Assembly: GCF_022763245.1 (NCBI RefSeq)
Contig: NZ_JALEGV010000043.1
Coordinates: 1-64,000 of the forward strand
Reading direction: 5' to 3'
Source: Oricola sp.
Lineage (GTDB): Bacteria > Pseudomonadota > Alphaproteobacteria > Rhizobiales > Rhizobiaceae
DNA length: 64,000 bases
Part shown: piece by piece, positions 17,163 to 26,347 of the stretch
How positions within the stretch are numbered: position 1 is the first letter of the stretch
How the letters are laid out: each line of letters begins with the position of its first letter
Notes under the pieces: model-generated
What the model saw: only the letters and a program-made list of their open reading frames with translations
Told to the model about the DNA's origin: nothing
Databases searched by the model: none
Position numbers and translations under genes: made by a program

Positions 17163-18971
17163 TTACTCTGCGGCCCGGGCCTGATAGCCCTCGGCCGGAA
17201 GGTCGATGATGAAGCAGGCGCCCGACGGCCCGTCCTTGTCGTCCAGGCGGATCGAGCCTTCCAGATCGCGCACGACGCTGTCAACGATCGACAGGCCGAG
17301 GCCGAGGCCGGCGCCGACCGGCTTGGTGGTGAAGAACGGGTCGAACACCTTCTCGCGCAGCTCCGGTCCGATGCCCGGCCCGTTGTCGGCGATCCTGATC
17401 TTGATCCGGCCGTCGTCGTCCCACGCCGCGATCTCGATGCGCGCGCCGTCGGGCGCATGGCCGTTCTCGCCGGACAGCGCGTCGACCGCGTTGCTGACGA
17501 GGTTGACGATCACCTGCGAAAGCCGGATCGGGCCGGTATGGGCGATCAGGCCGCTCGGGACGTCCACCGCGATCGCGACGCCCGCCTTCTTCGCCTTGCG
17601 GCCGACGAGGAGCAGCGCCTCCGACACGACGGTGTCGATCGCGGCCGGCGCGAGCTGCGTTCCGGGCTTGCGCGAGAAGGCGAGCAGCGTCTTGGAGAGC
17701 TGGCTCATCCGGTCGACCATCTGGGCGATGCGCGCCAGCACGTCCGGCACGCGGTCCGTCTTGCCGCGCTCCAGCATCCGGGCGGCGTTGTCGGCATAGG
17801 TGCGGATGGCGGCGAGCGGCTGGTTGTATTCATGGCTCAGCGTCGCCGACATCTGGCCGATCACGGCGAGCTTGGCCGCATGCACGAGTTCGCCCTGCGT
17901 CTCGCGCAATTGCGTCTCGGTCAGGCGGCGCGCCTCGTTTTCCTGGCGAAGGGCGGCGTTGACCTCGGAGAGTTCGGCGGTCCGGTCGCGCACCAGCCGT
18001 TCCAGCCGGATGCTCTGCGCCTTCTCGCGGCGCGTCCGCGTCACCGCCATCTCGCGGCGCCAGACGAAGAGCAGCGAAATCAGCCCGACGAGAAGCACCG
18101 TCGAGGCGGCGATCCAGGTCGCGTTGCGCCGCGCGGTCGCCACGGGCCTGGCGTCGATCAGGGTGTGGATCGTCCATCCCAGATTCGGAAGCGTTCGCGC
18201 CGCCTCCACGAACAGCGTGTTGCCGCGCTCGGGCACGCGAATGAGCTCGCGCGCCGGAAACGAAAGAGGTTCGACACCATTCGCCGCCGACGACACCACC
18301 CAAGCCCTCCCCACCCAATCGGGCTGGTTGGAGAGGAATACGAACTGCTGCGCGTCGGTGACGAAGATTGGATGGCTCGACAGCGACCAGTTGGCTTCGA
18401 TCGCCCAGAAGGGGACTAGTACGATGATCATGCCGATATTGGCGTCGGTGGTCGCGCCGGAGATGAAGGAGGCGAACGCATAGGCGCGCGTTCCGTCGGG
18501 AAGCATCAGGGCGGCGCGGCCGAGGCGGCGCTGCGAGACCGTTTCGGGCAATCTGGATGCGACGATGGCATCGGTCTCGATGAGACCGCGGGCCGAGACC
18601 AGAACCCGGCCGGACATGTCGGCGATCGCGATGTCGCGCGCGCCCGACGAGGCGGCAACGCTTGGCAGCAGGTCACGCATGGCGTCGGCCTGTTGGCGGA
18701 GCGATCCGCCGTCGAACGCGGCGCGGCTCTCCACGTGGCGGCCGAGCAGGGCCGGGATAAGTCGATATTTCTCCATGACGCCGGTCAGCGCCTCGGCCTG
18801 CAGGACGAGGCTCTCATGTGCCGTGGCTTCAAGTTCGGCGCGGGCGCGGGCCGTCGACCACGTCCAGGCAAGCCAGACCGCGCCGACAAGACTTGCCGCG
18901 GTGACGGCGATCACCACCACCGTCGCCAGCCGAAAACGTCTCCTGATCTGCGTGCCGCTCGTCGTCGCCAT
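17163..18971 (-). CDS. dctB: sensor histidine kinase, DctB-like
   Basis: A 602-residue membrane kinase. An N-terminal helix (LATVVVIAVTAASLVGAVWL) and a second one (AASTVLLVGLISLLFVW, near residue 290) bracket a periplasmic double-PAS-type sensor domain. A cytoplasmic coiled linker leads to the phosphoacceptor motif LSHEYNQPLAAIRTYADNA near residue 380, and the ATPase boxes NLVSNAVDAL, DNGPGIG and GLGLGLSI. It is the cognate kinase of the regulator just downstream and should sense external C4-dicarboxylates. No promoter could be picked out upstream. Confidence 0.9.
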   Translation of the reverse strand: MATTSGTQIRRRFRLATVVVIAVTAASLVGAVWLAWTWSTARARAELEATAHESLVLQAEALTGVMEKYRLIPALLGRHVESRAAFDGGSLRQQADAMRDLLPSVAASSGARDIAIADMSGRVLVSARGLIETDAIVASRLPETVSQRRLGRAALMLPDGTRAYAFASFISGATTDANIGMIIVLVPFWAIEANWSLSSHPIFVTDAQQFVFLSNQPDWVGRAWVVSSAANGVEPLSFPARELIRVPERGNTLFVEAARTLPNLGWTIHTLIDARPVATARRNATWIAASTVLLVGLISLLFVWRREMAVTRTRREKAQSIRLERLVRDRTAELSEVNAALRQENEARRLTETQLRETQGELVHAAKLAVIGQMSATLSHEYNQPLAAIRTYADNAARMLERGKTDRVPDVLARIAQMVDRMSQLSKTLLAFSRKPGTQLAPAAIDTVVSEALLLVGRKAKKAGVAIAVDVPSGLIAHTGPIRLSQVIVNLVSNAVDALSGENGHAPDGARIEIAAWDDDGRIKIRIADNGPGIGPELREKVFDPFFTTKPVGAGLGLGLSIVDSVVRDLEGSIRLDDKDGPSGACFIIDLPAEGYQARAAE

Positions 18972-19059
18972 TTCGAATTACTACAGGTGTCGGGTATTTC
19001 CGGACAAGTCTGCGGCGAGAGGTTGGTGAAACGGCCGGGAAGCAAACACCGGCTTCGGA

Positions 19060-20529
19060 TCAGTCGAGCGCACGAGCGCTGACCCTGAAACCCGGCAAGT
19101 CCGCCGCGTCGGGCATCTTTTTCCGGTCGAGGGCGATGACTTCCAGCATGCCGTCGCGGGTGGCGGTTCGAGATTGCGGGATGCGATAGGAGATGACGGC
19201 GCTCCAGCTTCGGTGCGGAGCGAATTTGAGCACTTCGGTCATGCGAAGCCTGACCCGGCCGATCCAGACCCCGTCCAGCACGAGATCGAAGGAGCGGTTG
19301 TCCAGCGACCGGTTCGGACCGGCCAGCGAGATTTGGAGCCGGCCCGAAATGCCGGATCGCGGCATCAGTCCCGGGAGCCTTGCCATGCCATGGCGAAACG
19401 CCGCCCAGTCGGCTGACGGGGCTCGGAGGGAGGGCCGAAAGAGCCAGCTCGTGTTCCATGACCGCGTCACGCGCTCGCGGCCGGAGACGCGGTCGCGTTC
19501 GGCGATCTCTGCAAACAGCCGGTCGATGGGCGAGCGCCGCCGCGAAAGTTTCAGCAGACCCTTCATCTCGAGCCGGTAGGAAAGCCGAGAGACGTCACGC
19601 GAACAGGCCTCGAAGATCTCGGCCGGGACCGACACGTCGAGTTGTCGCTCCAGGATGAGCGAGCCGAGTGCGATGGCGACACCGATCCTGCGCCTTTCGC
19701 TTTCTTCCGCGACGACGCGCGGCTCGAAATCCGGATCGTCCAGCGCGACCATGGCATCGACGATCCAGTCGACGGGCGCGTCGGCGTCGGCCACGAGACC
19801 ATGGGCGATTGCGTGCACGAAGCGGTCGGCGGGCGCCGGGACGGTCACGGGAACGCCGCCGAGAATGCCCTGCATAGAGCGCCGCCACATCGCGTCCTCG
19901 TTGCTGGCCCGCTCGCCCAGCCGCAGCGGCACCGAATGGACGTCGATCTCCAGATAGTCGAGCCCCTGCCGGCCCGGCGGATGGAGCCGGGCGAATGCTT
20001 GCGACTTGACCATCCCCGGCAGCCTGCCGCTCACCGAGCGCAGCCCCATCCCGATCAGCGCGTCGAGCCCGTCGACCAGGCGGTCGGGTGGAAACAAGAG
20101 GTCGATATCGCGCGCATGGCGGATCTCCATGGCGCCCGCTTGCGTTGCCATGCGTGCGCCGCCCTTCAGGATCATGAAGGGAATTCCCGCGTCATTCAGC
20201 GAGTACAGGATCGGCGCGTGATTGCGGATGCGAAGCTGGTTGTCGCGCCAGATTTCCCGTTTGATCGCGGCGAGGGCGTTGCGGTCTTCGGGCGTGATGT
20301 CGCGGTCAATCAGTTTGCGGCCGACGGCGCCGAGCAGCCGCCATTGCCGTGCCGACGCACCGGCGATCGCGTGGTCCTTGCGCCACTCGGCCCAAGCCTT
20401 TTCGGCCTCGCCTTTCGGCGCTGCAATCACCCGCAAGAGGGCTTCCACGTCTGGGCCGGCCCGGGCCGTTGCCAGCAAGGTTCCGAGCCGGCGCTCGATA
20501 TCGGATGTCAATGCGGACATGCCGATCAC
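19060..20529 (-). CDS. nucleotidyltransferase family protein (NTP_transf_5-like), first of two
   Basis: A 489-residue protein with the signature of uncharacterised family-5 nucleotidyltransferases: FMILKGGARM at 118-127, then IRHARDIDLLFP at 136-147, where D141 and D143 are the expected metal ligands. A family-unlike C-terminal region of about 140 residues follows, with predicted beta strands. The start is a GTG at 20529 that overlaps the upstream stop as GTGA. It is the last gene of the glycosyltransferase operon. Relatives next to HPr-kinase-like genes in lasso peptide clusters add sugar to a phosphorylated peptide; a like role here is inference. Confidence 0.78.
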   Translation of the reverse strand: MIGMSALTSDIERRLGTLLATARAGPDVEALLRVIAAPKGEAEKAWAEWRKDHAIAGASARQWRLLGAVGRKLIDRDITPEDRNALAAIKREIWRDNQLRIRNHAPILYSLNDAGIPFMILKGGARMATQAGAMEIRHARDIDLLFPPDRLVDGLDALIGMGLRSVSGRLPGMVKSQAFARLHPPGRQGLDYLEIDVHSVPLRLGERASNEDAMWRRSMQGILGGVPVTVPAPADRFVHAIAHGLVADADAPVDWIVDAMVALDDPDFEPRVVAEESERRRIGVAIALGSLILERQLDVSVPAEIFEACSRDVSRLSYRLEMKGLLKLSRRRSPIDRLFAEIAERDRVSGRERVTRSWNTSWLFRPSLRAPSADWAAFRHGMARLPGLMPRSGISGRLQISLAGPNRSLDNRSFDLVLDGVWIGRVRLRMTEVLKFAPHRSWSAVISYRIPQSRTATRDGMLEVIALDRKKMPDAADLPGFRVSARALD

Positions 20530-21509
20530 GCCTCCGGATGGGCCGGCATGGCGAGCAGACTTTCGAAAGCGTCCCGATAGGTTTCTCCGACGGCATTGGC
20601 GGATGTCCAGCGCCGCAGCTTCGGCGCAAACGTCCGGGTCTCATCGAAATAGTCGCGTGAAAACAGTCGGTCGGGATCCTGCACGTCCGCGACGTCGAAA
20701 CCCCGCCATGTCAGGTAATCCGCGATGGAACTGTCGGCATTGCACGCGAACGGAATGCCCGACGCGATGAATTGCTGCGCCTTCGTCGGCGGTTTCGTCG
20801 CCTGGTTGAAGTCGGTTCCCTTGATGTCGATCGCCGCCCTGCAAGACCGCATCAGCCGCTCCTGCGCCTCCTCGCTCCAGGTCGCCAGGCGATGCCCGTT
20901 GACCGTTCCGTCACCGAATTCCAGCCGGAGGCCCAACGCGTGGGCGCGCAGATGGGCCTGCACGCGGGCGGTCTTGCTGCGGTCATTCGTCAGCAGCGTG
21001 ACCTCCGCGCCGATGTCGTTCGCCTGAAGCCACGCGACGACATGTGGCAGGTGTTCGCATCCGCCGACCCAGAGGACGAAACCCTCCAGCCTATAGTCCG
21101 CCAACGGCTCAAGCGCATGGATCGCTTCATGCTCGATGAACCCGACGTGCCGCGCATGCGGCTCAAGCCAGGGCAGCAGCGCCCGGCTGTGCGACAGGAC
21201 GAGACTGCAGGCCCCCAGCAACCAGGCGTCGGCAGCGATGTCTTCGGCGCCGTGATAACGATCGATCGGCAGATAGACGAGCTTGATGCCCCGAGCGAGG
21301 GCGGCTTCGACGAATGCGCGCGGCGGCTGCGTCTTGACCATGACTATGATCGAAGCATCCGGTATGGAGGCGAAATCGTCGAACAGGGTGACGTTGAAAG
21401 TGCCTTCCAGCGCCCGCGCGGTCCGTACGCCCACCCAATCCCAGGACGGCGCGTCGCTGGAGGGGCCGAAGGCGATAGTCGGGCGACCGCTCATTGAAGT
21501 GTCAGCCAT
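20526..21509 (-). CDS. glycosyltransferase-like protein (GT-B type)
   Basis: A 327-residue protein that I can place only loosely. It starts with an FGPSSDAPSWDWVGVRTA segment and has LVYLPIDRYHGAEDIAADAW, VLWVGGCEHLPHVVAWL and a C-terminal region KGTDFNQATKPPTKAQQFIA followed by GIPFACN, which looks like the acceptor/donor motif of GT-B glycosyltransferases. No signal peptide or membrane helix is visible. It overlaps the genes on both sides by 4-8 bases, so it is firmly in the operon. Donor and acceptor are unknown. Confidence 0.6.
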   Translation of the reverse strand: MADTSMSGRPTIAFGPSSDAPSWDWVGVRTARALEGTFNVTLFDDFASIPDASIIVMVKTQPPRAFVEAALARGIKLVYLPIDRYHGAEDIAADAWLLGACSLVLSHSRALLPWLEPHARHVGFIEHEAIHALEPLADYRLEGFVLWVGGCEHLPHVVAWLQANDIGAEVTLLTNDRSKTARVQAHLRAHALGLRLEFGDGTVNGHRLATWSEEAQERLMRSCRAAIDIKGTDFNQATKPPTKAQQFIASGIPFACNADSSIADYLTWRGFDVADVQDPDRLFSRDYFDETRTFAPKLRRWTSANAVGETYRDAFESLLAMPAHPEA

Positions 21510-22206
21510 TGACCGATCGCTTCATCCGCAATCGTGCAAGCTGAAGAAATTCGGCCTGCGCCCGGTCGGCGCTGCTCTCCGACAGGTTTTCGCCATGGCT
21601 GCGGTGATAGGTGAGTACGTCCTCGAGCAGTCGCACCTTCAACCCGTGTTCACGGGCTCGCAGGAACCATTCGGCGGAATCGGAATATTTGAGCGACGTG
21701 TCTAGCGGGCCGACAGCCTGGAAGCGTGCCTGCCGTGCCAGCAACGTGACGGTCAGATATCCGGGGACGGGCTGGCCGAGGAACTCGATCGCACCGGACG
21801 GGTGCGGTTGCCGAAAGCGCTGGATCCCTGTCACGCAGACATCCAGGGAGGGATCGTCGCGAAAGGCCTGCATCTGCAGTGCGAGCTTGTCCTCGTGCCA
21901 GAGGTCGTCATGGTCGATGAAGGCGATGAACGCGCCCCGCGCCTCCGCGACGCCGCGATTTCGGGCGCCCGCGGGCCCGCCGCGCGAATTGCGCAAGAGG
22001 CGCACGCGCGGAGAGAAGCCGGCGACTATTTCCGGCGTGGCGTCGGTGGAGCCGTCATCGACGACGATGATCTCATCCGGGAGAAGCGTCTGGGCGAGAA
22101 CGCTTCGCAACGTATCAGCAATGAAGCGCTCGCCATCGAAGGCTGGAATGATGACGCTGATGCCGGATGGCGGCACGGTCGCGTCCGTCAGGCCGGCGGA
22201 GGTCAC
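21502..22206 (-). CDS. family 2 glycosyltransferase
   Basis: A 234-residue GT-A enzyme. The core reads ISVIIPAFDGERFIADTLRS, then EIIVVDDGSTDATPEIV, GGPAGARNRGVAEARG and the DHD metal motif in FIAFIDHDDLWHEDK, an ordinary GT2 layout. I chose the GTG at 22206, which overlaps the stop of the kinase-like gene as GTGA; a longer frame upstream is arginine-rich read-through. Substrates are unknown. Confidence 0.88.
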   Translation of the reverse strand: MTSAGLTDATVPPSGISVIIPAFDGERFIADTLRSVLAQTLLPDEIIVVDDGSTDATPEIVAGFSPRVRLLRNSRGGPAGARNRGVAEARGAFIAFIDHDDLWHEDKLALQMQAFRDDPSLDVCVTGIQRFRQPHPSGAIEFLGQPVPGYLTVTLLARQARFQAVGPLDTSLKYSDSAEWFLRAREHGLKVRLLEDVLTYHRSHGENLSESSADRAQAEFLQLARLRMKRSVNG

Positions 22207-23279
22207 GTCGTCACCTCGCGAAGGATGTCGGCGACACCGGCGGCGACGGCCGCGGGCTCGGCGTCGAGGTCGCAAAGGAAGCAGGGCGTTTCCCGCGTAA
22301 GCCTCGCAAACCGATGGAATTCGGCCGGGCTCATCTGGAAACGACGGGTCTCTTCGCTGTCATGGACGAGGGCGGAAAACGATGCGCGAGGCGATGTCAT
22401 TATGGCCCGAAAGACGCCGTCGGTGATGCGCGGGACGAGGATCGCGCGGATCTCGCATTGGCGCGCCATTCGCCCGGCAGCGATTGTTCCGGGCAGGAGC
22501 AGGGCCTTGTCGTCCCCGGGCGCCGGCATGCGCCAGTCGTCAAGGATTTCCGGCCAGCGTGCGACCTGATGCGGATGCACCCGTGTCGATCCGTAAAGGC
22601 TGTAGCCTGAGAAACTGCCATGCTCGGTTTCCCGAATGGCGACGGAATCGTCGCCGAGGAAATCAAGGCCATTCAGCAGGCAATCGATGGAGGTGGTCGT
22701 CTTCCCGCGCCCGCTGCCGCCCACGATCAGGGCGCCGACACCGTCTCGGGCGACAAGCCCGCCATGGATGTTCTGGGCGCCGCAAGACAGGCAGATCTGG
22801 CTCATCATGCGCTGCAGGGGCCGTGCCCGGTCGGCGAGAGAAAGCCCCTCCGCCGCCTCGAAGAGCGCCGCGACCGACCCCGTCGCGCGATCGAGACAGA
22901 TCAGGCTGCCGTCGCGAACCTCCGACAGATAGCGTCCGTTTCCATGTGTCGAGACTTGCCAACCGTCGCCTTGAAGAACCCACTCGCCGTCGGTCGAAGC
23001 GGGCAAGGCTGCACCGCCGGCCGCGCGGGCATCCAGAAACGTCACGGTCCTTTCGGCGGTGACGTTCGGACTGTCCGGCTCGGCCAGATGGGCGAAGACG
23101 GGCATGACATGCGCGGCAAGGTCATCCCCCGCTACGACCAGTTCCACGCGCTCGCCGGCGAGCCGGATATCCAGCCGGTGTGTCGCGATCCGCTGCGATG
23201 CGATTGCGGCCGCATCCATGATGGCGCCGAACCCGCCGTCGGCGCGCGCATCGGACGTGGCTTCGTGCCAGTGTCGCAC
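22203..23279 (-). CDS. HPr-kinase-like protein
   Basis: A 358-residue protein related to the C-terminal domain of HPr kinase/phosphorylase. The P-loop GGSGRGKTT lies at 187-195, preceded by the characteristic IHGGLVARDGVGALIVGG and followed by FLGDDSVAI (210-213 DDSV). It lacks the canonical HprK N-terminal domain, and no PTS protein is seen nearby. Such stand-alone kinases occur beside PqqD-like proteins, and some phosphorylate lasso peptides. It starts at a GTG 11 bases after the PqqD-like gene; a start at the Met of residue 21 is possible. Confidence 0.78.
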   Translation of the reverse strand: MRHWHEATSDARADGGFGAIMDAAAIASQRIATHRLDIRLAGERVELVVAGDDLAAHVMPVFAHLAEPDSPNVTAERTVTFLDARAAGGAALPASTDGEWVLQGDGWQVSTHGNGRYLSEVRDGSLICLDRATGSVAALFEAAEGLSLADRARPLQRMMSQICLSCGAQNIHGGLVARDGVGALIVGGSGRGKTTTSIDCLLNGLDFLGDDSVAIRETEHGSFSGYSLYGSTRVHPHQVARWPEILDDWRMPAPGDDKALLLPGTIAAGRMARQCEIRAILVPRITDGVFRAIMTSPRASFSALVHDSEETRRFQMSPAEFHRFARLTRETPCFLCDLDAEPAAVAAGVADILREVTT

Positions 23280-23290
23280 GGTCGCGCCCG

Positions 23291-23740
23291 CTATTTGCCG
23301 GAAACGGGATCGTAGGCCGGCAGGGGCGGATCGAACGCCAGAAGATCCTTCATGTCGCTATAGACCGTCAGTTCGGGGGCATTGTATTGGCCCGCGGTCA
23401 TTTCGGGTGCGGTGTCCGTACTGTTCGGTGCGGGGGACTCGACCGGCACGACGAGCCCATGCTCCAGCGTCTTGGCGATCAGGGTGGCGATGTCGGCGCG
23501 AACGTGGTCCGCATCGGCACCGAAATGGGCGACGATGCGATCAGCGATCTGCGCGCCGTTGTCTCCTGACATCATCATCCGCCAGACATCGGCGCCGACG
23601 GCGTCGAGACCGTAATAGCTGCCGCGTTCCAGGTTCATGATGACGATCTCGCCATCGATGTCGTCGGCGATGACGGCCGGTTCGTTGAGGCGAAACGATC
23701 CTGCCATCGCTCCCTCGGACTCGATACTCTGCATTCCCAT
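23291..23740 (-). CDS. PqqD-like RRE protein with a leader-peptide-like C-terminal tail
   Basis: A 149-residue protein. Residues about 16-100 form a PqqD-like RiPP recognition element: FRLNEPAVIADDIDGEIVIM, then LERGSYYGLDAVGADVWRMM and a helical end. A 17-residue Pro/Thr-rich linker follows. The tail holds Y119-NA-P122-E-L124 followed by TVYSDMKDLL, which matches the YxxPxL motif by which lasso peptide leaders bind RREs, and ends in DPVSGK. Ordinary PqqD proteins are about 90 residues and have no such tail. ATG codons at 23740, 23734 and 23707 are all possible starts. Confidence 0.75.
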   Translation of the reverse strand: MGMQSIESEGAMAGSFRLNEPAVIADDIDGEIVIMNLERGSYYGLDAVGADVWRMMMSGDNGAQIADRIVAHFGADADHVRADIATLIAKTLEHGLVVPVESPAPNSTDTAPEMTAGQYNAPELTVYSDMKDLLAFDPPLPAYDPVSGK

Positions 23741-23766
23741 GTCCTGTTGCTCGACCGGTCACACAC

Positions 23767-25128
23767 CTAGGGCAGCGGCCGTCTGAATTTCACGAACAGC
23801 CCGTTTTGTATAACCAGAGACAGCGGGAATGTCGCGTAGGGTAAGCCGGTTTTCCATATGACATAGTTGAAACTGAGCTGGTCACGCCAGGATCCTGCGG
23901 CGATCTCTTCCCACCAGGCCTCGTCGAACGCTTCGACGGCTCTTGAATGGCGGCGCAGGATGATCGGCAACTCGGCAAGCCCCGTATCGTCGGGTAGGCC
24001 CTCGCGGCGATAGCGATCCACCTGGCGGTCGATCGTGTCCGGTGCGTCCAGTCCCAGAGCCTTGCACGCTTCCGCCTCTTCGCGGATCGACTGGCGGGCG
24101 TGATGACGAAACACGCACAGGTCGCAATCCGCCAGGAACATGTCCGCGAGTTGCGCCATGTCGAAGGGCGCGACCAGCGAGACGGAGGCGTCGATCCACA
24201 GGCTGTATCGGCTCTCCGGCAGGGCCAGATGGGCGTTGGCCTTGAAAAAGCGAGACGCGCGCCGGGCGCCGATCTCGGGAAATTGCGCGGTCTTCGGCTG
24301 CCAACCCCGGAACTGGCCGTTGTGTCGGAGGGTCGTCGCCTGATCCAGAAATGCAACCAGCGGCGAGCCGCCGACGGCGCTTGGAAGCTGTGGCTTCAGA
24401 CTGTCATAGCCGTCAGTGATCGCCGTGTAGACGGTCAATCGATCCGGCCGGACAGGTGGCGTGGCTTGAGGGCGTTTCGCACCGGACCGGTCGGGCGCAA
24501 GCTGCGCGTGGCTCTGGAAAAGATCGCGGTCGGCTTCCAAGTCCGGGTGCGGCTCGAACGGCTCTGCGTATTCGATCGGTGGCGTCGCAAAGCCGATCGT
24601 CCGGGCGCGCAGGAGAAAATCCTCGAACGCCCATTCGACCGTTTCAAACGCGTCGTCCAGTCCGTCGAACGCCATCCACAGATCGCCGCGAACAGCGACG
24701 CCGGTGCTGAACGGGCCCATAGGAGGCACCGGCTCTTTGTCACGGATAACGCCCAGCCAAGGATCGTTCGAAAAGCGGTCTATCGCTGCTGCGATCGACT
24801 TGGGCGCGGAAGGGCCGAAAACAATCAACCGGCCGATCGCCGCTCCGCCCGCCTTGTTGATCGCTGCGACAGGCGAGTCTTCAAGGCCTACGCTGACGAA
24901 GAGCAATGAAAGCGACCGATTTCGAGTGGCGACCGGTTCCGAAGTCTTCGCGCCGCCAAATCTCACGACTTGAAGATGAAGCCCCTGGTCGAGAGCGAAG
25001 GCGTCGAGCATGTCGATACGGGCTTGTGGCGTGTCGGTCGCCGGTAACACGATCGACACGTCAGGCCTGGTGAAGCCCGGGCGTTCCAGAAGATGGCGGC
25101 GGGATAGGGTGCGTGGGTCGAGCTGCAT
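23767..25128 (-). CDS. glycosyltransferase with DUF616 (TOD1/MUCI70-like) domain
   Basis: A 453-residue protein if started at the ATG at 25128; a TTG at 25143 in the same frame would overlap the upstream gene. The N-terminal 210 residues look like a diverged GT2 domain (DVSIVLPATDTPQARIDML). The DUF616 domain begins near residue 230 with RLTVYTAITDGYDSLKPQLP and has RYSLWIDASVSL and CVFRHHARQSIREEAEA, as in DUF616 glycosyltransferases. Two glycosyltransferase units in one chain suggest a bifunctional enzyme, or a degenerate first half. Confidence 0.72.
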   Translation of the reverse strand: MQLDPRTLSRRHLLERPGFTRPDVSIVLPATDTPQARIDMLDAFALDQGLHLQVVRFGGAKTSEPVATRNRSLSLLFVSVGLEDSPVAAINKAGGAAIGRLIVFGPSAPKSIAAAIDRFSNDPWLGVIRDKEPVPPMGPFSTGVAVRGDLWMAFDGLDDAFETVEWAFEDFLLRARTIGFATPPIEYAEPFEPHPDLEADRDLFQSHAQLAPDRSGAKRPQATPPVRPDRLTVYTAITDGYDSLKPQLPSAVGGSPLVAFLDQATTLRHNGQFRGWQPKTAQFPEIGARRASRFFKANAHLALPESRYSLWIDASVSLVAPFDMAQLADMFLADCDLCVFRHHARQSIREEAEACKALGLDAPDTIDRQVDRYRREGLPDDTGLAELPIILRRHSRAVEAFDEAWWEEIAAGSWRDQLSFNYVIWKTGLPYATFPLSLVIQNGLFVKFRRPLP

Positions 25129-25129
25129 C

Positions 25130-26347
25130 TTATGAGGGATCAATTTGCAGCGCCTCGCGCATTGCCAGAACCAGGGCGCGATCGACGCGATATCTGACCG
25201 GATCGTGGCGCTTGATGCGGCGTCTTTTGGCCGCGTCCTTCGTCGTCAACTGGCGGAAATGACGATAGAGGAACCGCTTCGAAAGCGTCGGCTTGGAAAC
25301 AGTGCCGGTCGCCTGATCAGGCGGGGCGAGCGCATGCACGGTCCAGTCGATCCGGTCGTCGCACTGCGCGGGCACGGCCACCCATTTGGTGCGAAGAAGC
25401 CTGTCGTATCGTCCGAGCCAGCGCCACAGAGACTGCTTTCGTGGTGAGAAGCGGAAGTCGAGATGGCGTGTCGCGCCCGGTGCGTCGCTCGTCTCTCGCG
25501 GTTCGCCGACCAGTTCGGCCCATTGTCCATGGATGTGCAGCCCCGGACCTTGCTGGGCTTCGGCTTCGTCGAACACCGAAACGCCTTTCGGGCCGACGAC
25601 CAATTCGTCGATGTCGCAGTTCAGGACGGAACGTGACTGCGCGCAGAATCGGCGTCGCGCATGGTCGAGACCGCCGGGCTGGCAGTAGAAGGAATCCTGG
25701 ACGTTGCGCGGGCCGACCCCTGGGCCGTAGGGGAAGTCCCAGTCGATCACGAGATGAGGCCCGCGCGCGTCGAGGTCGTCCAGCATGCGCTGCAACGCGC
25801 CGGGCGCATAGGTCGAGGAACCGTTGTCATACAGGATGACGGACTCGGCGCCGTGGATGCGGATGTTGAACTGCGCCCAGTCCCGAATCCATTGCATCGG
25901 CGTGTTCTTGACCATGGTGAGCACAACGCGCCGGTCCCGGAAGATCCCGCAGCCGGAACCGCGCACCGGAACGGTGACCGATCGGCCGCAGGCCTCGATC
26001 GTCAGGCTGCGCGGATCGATGCCAATGGGAACGGACAGTTCGTAGCGTCCGTTGGGCTGAAGGTGCATTTGCGACGGCCGGTAGACGGCTTCCAGCGGGT
26101 GGAAGTCTTCGTTCAGCCGAAACCGCATGTCCGCCAAGAACGGTTCGCAATTGAGCTGCGGCGGGCCGGGGCAGAGAATCTTCCGGCCGTCGCAACTGCG
26201 AAAGACGTCGTAGAACAAGGTGTCGTAGTCGAAGAGGGCTTCATAGCCGGGCTGACGGTCGTTGAGCGGTCGCGGCGGCTCCCGGCGCAGGCCGAAATCC
26301 GACAGGCGGACCGTCGAAAGGATCGAACCGGATCGTTCCTGCCGCAC
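25130..26347 (-). CDS. GT92/DUF23-like glycosyltransferase
   Basis: A 405-residue protein. The core reads RRVVLTMVKNTPMQWIRDWA then IHGAESVILYDNGSS, a fold typical of family 92-like and related GT-A enzymes, followed by SVLNCDIDELVV with D245-I-D247 as the metal motif. The C-terminus is basic. The GTG at 26347 shares one base with the upstream stop (TAGTG), which fixes the start; the open frame to 26599 is read-through inside the upstream gene. Substrate unknown. Confidence 0.72.
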   Translation of the reverse strand: MRQERSGSILSTVRLSDFGLRREPPRPLNDRQPGYEALFDYDTLFYDVFRSCDGRKILCPGPPQLNCEPFLADMRFRLNEDFHPLEAVYRPSQMHLQPNGRYELSVPIGIDPRSLTIEACGRSVTVPVRGSGCGIFRDRRVVLTMVKNTPMQWIRDWAQFNIRIHGAESVILYDNGSSTYAPGALQRMLDDLDARGPHLVIDWDFPYGPGVGPRNVQDSFYCQPGGLDHARRRFCAQSRSVLNCDIDELVVGPKGVSVFDEAEAQQGPGLHIHGQWAELVGEPRETSDAPGATRHLDFRFSPRKQSLWRWLGRYDRLLRTKWVAVPAQCDDRIDWTVHALAPPDQATGTVSKPTLSKRFLYRHFRQLTTKDAAKRRRIKRHDPVRYRVDRALVLAMREALQIDPS

